NCBI GenBank assembly: GCA_031127095.1 | Contig: JARIEX010000018.1 | Span: forward strand, 1-39,446 | Direction: 5' to 3' | Length of the DNA stretch: 39,446 nt | Source: Gemmatimonadota bacterium | GTDB lineage: Bacteria > Gemmatimonadota > Gemmatimonadetes > Gemmatimonadales > Gemmatimonadaceae | In this document: positions 35,572-39,446 of the stretch, one piece after another | Layout: every line of letters starts with the position of its first letter | How positions within the stretch are numbered: the first letter of the stretch is position 1 | Notes under the pieces: model-generated | The model's input: only the letters and a program-made list of their open reading frames with translations | Told to the model about the DNA's origin: nothing | Databases searched by the model: none | Program-made: the position numbers and the translations under genes

Positions 35572-38500
35572 CTACTGCCCGCGCACCGGGGCGTCGGGCA
35601 CCGTAATCCCGGCCACCTGCAGCGACTTGAGCAACGCCGGCAGGCGGACGGATTGCACCGCCGCCGCGCGGGCGCCGTGCTGCGCCAGTTCCCGCGTGAG
35701 GCTCTGCAGCGATGACTGCTGCGCCGCCGACACCGGGAAGCTGCTGTTCAGCGCACTGTTCAACATCGCGGCGCGGCCCGTGAACGACCCGTCGGACTGC
35801 CCTGACGCACCAACATCGTCGTCACCGCCGGCCGGCGGCCCACCGGCACCACGCGCCCGCGTGGCGGTCGCCTGTCCAACCTGCTTCACATAGCTCGCGA
35901 GCTCCTGGTCGATGTCGGCGAGCTGCTGCTTGAGCTCGGGGGTCATCTTCGCGGCATTGACCTCCGCCGCCTTCTTCACCGCTGCGAACCGCGCCACCAC
36001 GCTGTCACCGCGGGTCTGCTGCGCCGTGATGGCCTTCTGGAACTGCACCACCTTGAACCGGAAGGCATCAAGTGCCTTGAGCTCCCCGTCGGACAGCGCC
36101 TGTTCGGTATCGCGCCGCAGCGCGAACCGCTGCGACAGCACCGTGCGGGCACCAGCCTTGGGGATGATCGTGAGCCGCACGGTGTAGCTCCCCGGGGCGG
36201 CCGTGTACGTCGGCGTCGCGCCACGTCCGAAACCACCACCAAACCCACCGCCGCCGAAACCGCCCGCACCAGCGCCGCCAGCCGGTGTCCGCCCGGCGGC
36301 CACGTTCGTATCCACGGCCGCGGTGAGCGGCGCGCCCACGCGCATATCCCACACCGGCCGGAACATGCCGGTACGACGCGGCACCGGCAGTTCACGCACG
36401 ATGCGGCCGGCCGCGTCGATGATCTCGAGCGTGGCTTTATCGTCGGCGCTGATCGCGTTGATCAGATACGCGAGACGCACGCCATGGTCGGGATTCTGGC
36501 CGGTGAAGCCGGTGGAGCCCATCCCTGAGTTGCGACTGCCGTTGAGCGTCATCGCGATTTCATTGCGCGCCGGGAAGAGATAGGCCACCTCGGCCCGCTT
36601 CGCCTCGGCGAGGTGCTCCAGCGGTGACAGGTCATCGAGGATGAACACCCCGCGTCCGTGCGTGCCGAGCACCAGATCGTTCCAGCGCTCCTGAATCTGC
36701 AGGTCCCACACCGGCACGCCGGGGATGCCCGTTGTCAGCTGCGTCCAGTGCACGCCGTTGTCCACGGTGAAGAAGGCGCCGAACTCGGTGCCCACGAACA
36801 ACAGATTCGGCTGCCGGTGATGCTCACGGATGACCTGCACCGAGCCACCGTCGGGGAGGTCGCCGGTGATGGAGCTCCACGTGCGGCCGAAGTCCGTGCT
36901 GCGCATGACGTACGGCTTGAAGTCGTTGCTGCGATGGCCATCGAACGTGGCGTACAGCGTCCCTTCGTTGTGCGTCGAGAACTGCACGCGGCTCACGAAG
37001 GTGGTGTCGGGCACGCCGGGGAACGTGGCGGTCTTCGTCCACGACTTGCCGTCGTTCTGCGTCACCTGGATCAGGCCGTCGTCGGTGCCCACGGCCAGCA
37101 CGCCGGCGCGACGCGGCGACTCGGAGACCGTGGAAATGTTGCTGAACTCGGCGGTGCCTTCGTGCAGACCGAGCACGTCGCGCGCCGGCACGGCGCCACG
37201 CATCGGCAGGACGTCGCGGTCGATGTTCCGCGTGAGGTCCGGGCTGATGGTCGTCCACGAGTCGCCGCGATCGGCGCTCTTGAACAGGTGGTTGGCCGCC
37301 AGGTACACCGTCCGACCGGTGTGGCGCGAGGGCACGATCGGCGCGCTCCAGTTCCAACGATGCCGCTCGCCGTTCTTCGGGTACGGCTTGATGGACTTGG
37401 TCTGTCCGGTGCGGGCGTCGTACCGCACCACGCCGCCATTCTGCGATTCGGCGTACGCGATGTTGTGATCGAGCGGATCGGGCACGTTGTAGAACCCGTC
37501 GCCGCCCGCCATGCGATACCAGTCGGCGTTGGACGGCCCGAAGGCGTTGCGCGTGCGGCTCGGGCCGCCCCACGTCTGATTGTCCTGCAAGCCGCCATAC
37601 ACATTGTAGAACGGCTGCGCGTCATCGACCGCGATGGCGTAGAACTGCGCCCCCACGATGTTCTCCACGTTGTACCAGGTGCGGCCGCGGTCGTTGGAGA
37701 TGTCCACGCCGCCGTCGTTACCCAGCACGATATGCTCGCGGTCTTCCGGATTGATCCAAAGCGCGTGGGCGTCGCCGTGCACACCACCGCCGCCCGCAAA
37801 TCCGGTCCACGTCTTGCCGCCGTCGTACGACTCCTGCGAGTTGGCATTGAGACGGAACACGTGCTCGGCGTCAGTGGGATCGCAACGCACCTGGCTGTAG
37901 TACCACGCGGTGCCGTTGCTGCCGTTCACCAGTTTCCACGTCGCGCCGGCATCATCGCTGCGATAGAACCCGTTGGCGGCCGCCTTGGCGTGCACGGAGG
38001 CGTACACCGTGCCGGGGCGCGAGCGGCACACCGTGAGGCCGATGCGGCCGATCTCGCCGGTGGGCAGACCATTCGTGAGCTTGGTCCACGTTTTGGCGCC
38101 GTCGGTGGTCTTCCAGATGGCGCTCTCCGTGCCGCCGGGGAGGAATCCGTATTCGCGGCGCTCGCGCTGCAGCGACGCGGCGTAGAGCACGTCGGGGTTG
38201 GCAGGATCCATCACGAGTTCCGTGAAGCCCGTCTGCGCCGAGATGCTCTTGGTGTTGGTCCACGTCTTGCCGCCGTCGATCGTCTTGTAGAGACCGCGGT
38301 CGCCGCCTGGTGCCCAAAGCGGTCCCATGGCGGCCACGTACACGATGTCGGGATCGCGCGGGTCGATCACGATGCGGCCGATGTGCTGCGTTTTGGGCAG
38401 CATCGGCTTGGACCACGTTTTGCCGCCGTCGGTGGACTTGAACACGCCCACGCCCCACGACGAACTGCGCATGTTGTTCGCTTCGCCGCTGCCCACCCAG

Positions 38501-38892
38501 ACCACGTCGCCGTTGGACGGTGCCGCGGCCACGGCACCGATGGAACCCACGCCGATGGAGTCGGAGACAGGGGACCACGCGATGCCGCCGTTGGTGGTCT
38601 TCCACACGCCGCCGGTGGCCACCGCCACGTACATGGCGTTGCCGAGCCGTCCACCGCGCAGGACGCGCGGCGCTTCGATCACGGAGATGTCGGCGATGCG
38701 TCCACTCATGGACGCGGGCCCGATGGCGCGGAACGCGAGCGGGCGCACGAGCAGCGAGTCGGCCAGTGGCCCCTGCGCGGCCGCACGGGCGGGGAGTGCC
38801 GCGATGGCGCCGGTCGCAACGGCGCCGGTCGCGATGGCGCCGAACGCCAGCCGCAGCGTGCGCGCGGCGGGGCGGGAGAACAGGTGAGGCAT
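35572..38892 (-). CDS. Large exported sortilin/VPS10-type beta-propeller protein
   Basis: 1,106 aa. A signal ends ARAAAQG. Residues about 50-720 are a ten-bladed-type VPS10/BNR propeller with many Asp-box repeats, such as TTNGGIAWSPV, STDGGKTWSKP, TIDGGKTWTN, TTDGAKTWTKL, SDDAGATWKLV and SADRGDSWTTI. A shorter beta domain follows (about 780-860), then a Gly-rich linker with GGFGGGGFGGG and a helical C-terminal 200 residues. These proteins are annotated as glycosyl hydrolases, but the Asp boxes alone do not show catalysis; ligand binding is equally likely. The ATG at 38892 is used because the signal begins there. A TTTTACGATACC stretch at 38934-38945 may hold its -10. Convergent with the phosphatase gene. 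Confidence 0.93.
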   Translation of the reverse strand: MPHLFSRPAARTLRLAFGAIATGAVATGAIAALPARAAAQGPLADSLLVRPLAFRAIGPASMSGRIADISVIEAPRVLRGGRLGNAMYVAVATGGVWKTTNGGIAWSPVSDSIGVGSIGAVAAAPSNGDVVWVGSGEANNMRSSSWGVGVFKSTDGGKTWSKPMLPKTQHIGRIVIDPRDPDIVYVAAMGPLWAPGGDRGLYKTIDGGKTWTNTKSISAQTGFTELVMDPANPDVLYAASLQRERREYGFLPGGTESAIWKTTDGAKTWTKLTNGLPTGEIGRIGLTVCRSRPGTVYASVHAKAAANGFYRSDDAGATWKLVNGSNGTAWYYSQVRCDPTDAEHVFRLNANSQESYDGGKTWTGFAGGGGVHGDAHALWINPEDREHIVLGNDGGVDISNDRGRTWYNVENIVGAQFYAIAVDDAQPFYNVYGGLQDNQTWGGPSRTRNAFGPSNADWYRMAGGDGFYNVPDPLDHNIAYAESQNGGVVRYDARTGQTKSIKPYPKNGERHRWNWSAPIVPSRHTGRTVYLAANHLFKSADRGDSWTTISPDLTRNIDRDVLPMRGAVPARDVLGLHEGTAEFSNISTVSESPRRAGVLAVGTDDGLIQVTQNDGKSWTKTATFPGVPDTTFVSRVQFSTHNEGTLYATFDGHRSNDFKPYVMRSTDFGRTWSSITGDLPDGGSVQVIREHHRQPNLLFVGTEFGAFFTVDNGVHWTQLTTGIPGVPVWDLQIQERWNDLVLGTHGRGVFILDDLSPLEHLAEAKRAEVAYLFPARNEIAMTLNGSRNSGMGSTGFTGQNPDHGVRLAYLINAISADDKATLEIIDAAGRIVRELPVPRRTGMFRPVWDMRVGAPLTAAVDTNVAAGRTPAGGAGAGGFGGGGFGGGFGRGATPTYTAAPGSYTVRLTIIPKAGARTVLSQRFALRRDTEQALSDGELKALDAFRFKVVQFQKAITAQQTRGDSVVARFAAVKKAAEVNAAKMTPELKQQLADIDQELASYVKQVGQATATRARGAGGPPAGGDDDVGASGQSDGSFTGRAAMLNSALNSSFPVSAAQQSSLQSLTRELAQHGARAAAVQSVRLPALLKSLQVAGITVPDAPVRGQ
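38801..38848. repeat. Three 15-bp direct repeats inside a signal-peptide coding region
   Basis: The unit reads GCGATGGCGCCGGTC with small changes, three times in a row. In the protein this gives GAIAT-GAVAT-GAIAA in the signal peptide hydrophobic core of the VPS10-type protein. It is probably a slippage product that lengthens the core by five residues per copy. Confidence 0.75.
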
Positions 38893-39010
38893 GACGGTGT
38901 GAGGCGGGGGGATTCGTCGGCCCGAGCGGCCCGGTATCGTAAAAGCTACGCGGCGGTGCGACCTCCCGTTGCTATCCGCGACCGCCACGCCACAAGGCGC
39001 GGCCGCGGCG

Positions 39011-39446
39011 TCAGTGCCCGTGATCGGCCATCGCGTCGCCGCGGGCCAGCGCGAGGTGGTGCGCCGCGTGGTGATCGCCCTGTACCATCAGCCCGATGAA
39101 GCCAAGGGCGCGGATGCGCGCGATCGCGGCCACGTCGGCGCTCTCGCGGGCCGTGACCACCAGCTGCACGCCGTCCGCGACAACCGTGCGCGCGATCCGC
39201 GGGCCACCGCCGGCCGACACCATGGCGGTGTGGGCGGCGGTCAGGCGCCGGATCGCCGCGACCGCCTCCCCCCGGCCGCGCACGAGAAACCGCGCGCCAC
39301 CCGGCACCGGCGTGCTCACCACGCGACTGTGCAGCGTGATCAGGTCCATGTCGATCAGATGCCGCCGCAGGCGTTCGAGGTTCACCTTCGACCAGTCGGT
39401 GGCGGGATCGGCCTCCAGCATGGCCACGATTTCCGCGATCGCCGCA
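39011..39446 (-). CDS. His-rich protein of unknown function (5' end beyond the right edge)
   Basis: At least 145 C-terminal codons; the frame is open to the right edge, with GTG and ATG codons at 39433 and 39427 but no stop upstream, so the true start probably lies outside. The visible part begins helical (AEIVAMLEADPATDWSKVNLERLRRHLIDMD), here noted in pieces DWSKVNLERLRRHL and LITLHSRVV. It continues with a small alpha/beta domain and ends GFIGLMVQGDHHAAHHLALARG then ADHGH, with seven His in the last 25 residues. Similar C-termini (LGFIGLMASG-HH-HH) occur in unnamed proteins of several phyla. The His cluster suggests metal binding; no function known. A 118-bp gap separates it from the VPS10-type gene. 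Confidence 0.75.
   Translation of the reverse strand, partial: AAIAEIVAMLEADPATDWSKVNLERLRRHLIDMDLITLHSRVVSTPVPGGARFLVRGRGEAVAAIRRLTAAHTAMVSAGGGPRIARTVVADGVQLVVTARESADVAAIARIRALGFIGLMVQGDHHAAHHLALARGDAMADHGH

Noticed and set aside
36658-39099. Open frame of 813 codons on the plus strand opposite the VPS10-type gene
   Set aside because: It is antisense to a well-supported gene, is rich in His/Arg/Val/Gly without domains, and arises from the codon bias of GC-rich DNA.

Overview
This 39.4 kb window is dense, GC-rich bacterial chromosome. The gene content and style suggest a member of the Gemmatimonadota: several secreted proteins typical of that phylum (a sortilin/VPS10-type beta-propeller 'glycosyl hydrolase', an S9 peptidase, DUF4382-like and coiled-coil lipoproteins, a Ser/Thr kinase with an N-terminal zinc ribbon), signal peptides ending in A-Q, hairpins mostly without T-tracts, and ECF-sigma operons. 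The assignment is inference; there is no rRNA or marker gene to fix it. I see no tRNA, rRNA, CRISPR array, insertion sequence or integrase.

Layout. 1-4133 (minus): a three-gene heavy-metal efflux operon read as TolC-type outer membrane protein, lipoprotein adaptor, CzcA/CusA-type RND pump (pump cut by the left edge). 4309-4662 (plus): a small FliS-like protein. 4673-6779 (minus): an OmpR-type response regulator and its histidine kinase, candidates to control the efflux operon, whose promoter region carries tandem 13-bp repeats. 6812-7969: a patatin phospholipase fused to a C-terminal ferredoxin domain. 8130-10865: aconitase. 10894-11021: a 128-bp nested palindrome between convergent genes. 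11038-11937 (minus): an Asp/Ser-rich lipoprotein. 12135-15497: lipid kinase, exported peroxiredoxin, glycerate 2-kinase.

15545-19027: a TetR regulator followed by aguB and aguA (agmatine to putrescine) and a DUF2628 membrane protein, the last three overlapping. 19104-22423: four overlapping genes, namely an ECF sigma factor, a single-pass membrane protein with an external glycogen-binding (CBM48-like) domain in the anti-sigma position, a small exported helical protein and an exported barrel-like protein ending in a second CBM48-like domain. This is the best candidate here for an undescribed system, possibly envelope glycan sensing. 22425-25113 (minus): a 606-aa exported protein and a TerC-family membrane protein. 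25144-26522: queC and queE (7-deazaguanine synthesis). 26641-30445: NlpC/P60 hydrolase, a canonical terminator, S9 peptidase and a coiled-coil lipoprotein.

30463-32027 (minus): a DUF983 protein overlapping a MetX-like alpha/beta hydrolase. 32170-35547: Ser/Thr kinase, DUF1028 protein and alkaline-phosphatase-superfamily protein in one tight unit. 35572-38892 (minus): the large beta-propeller protein. 39011-39446 (minus): the 3' part of a His-rich protein of unknown function. A recurring signal is a TANNNT hexamer 5-7 nt before the start codon of at least six transcription-unit head genes, which suggests leaderless initiation is common here.
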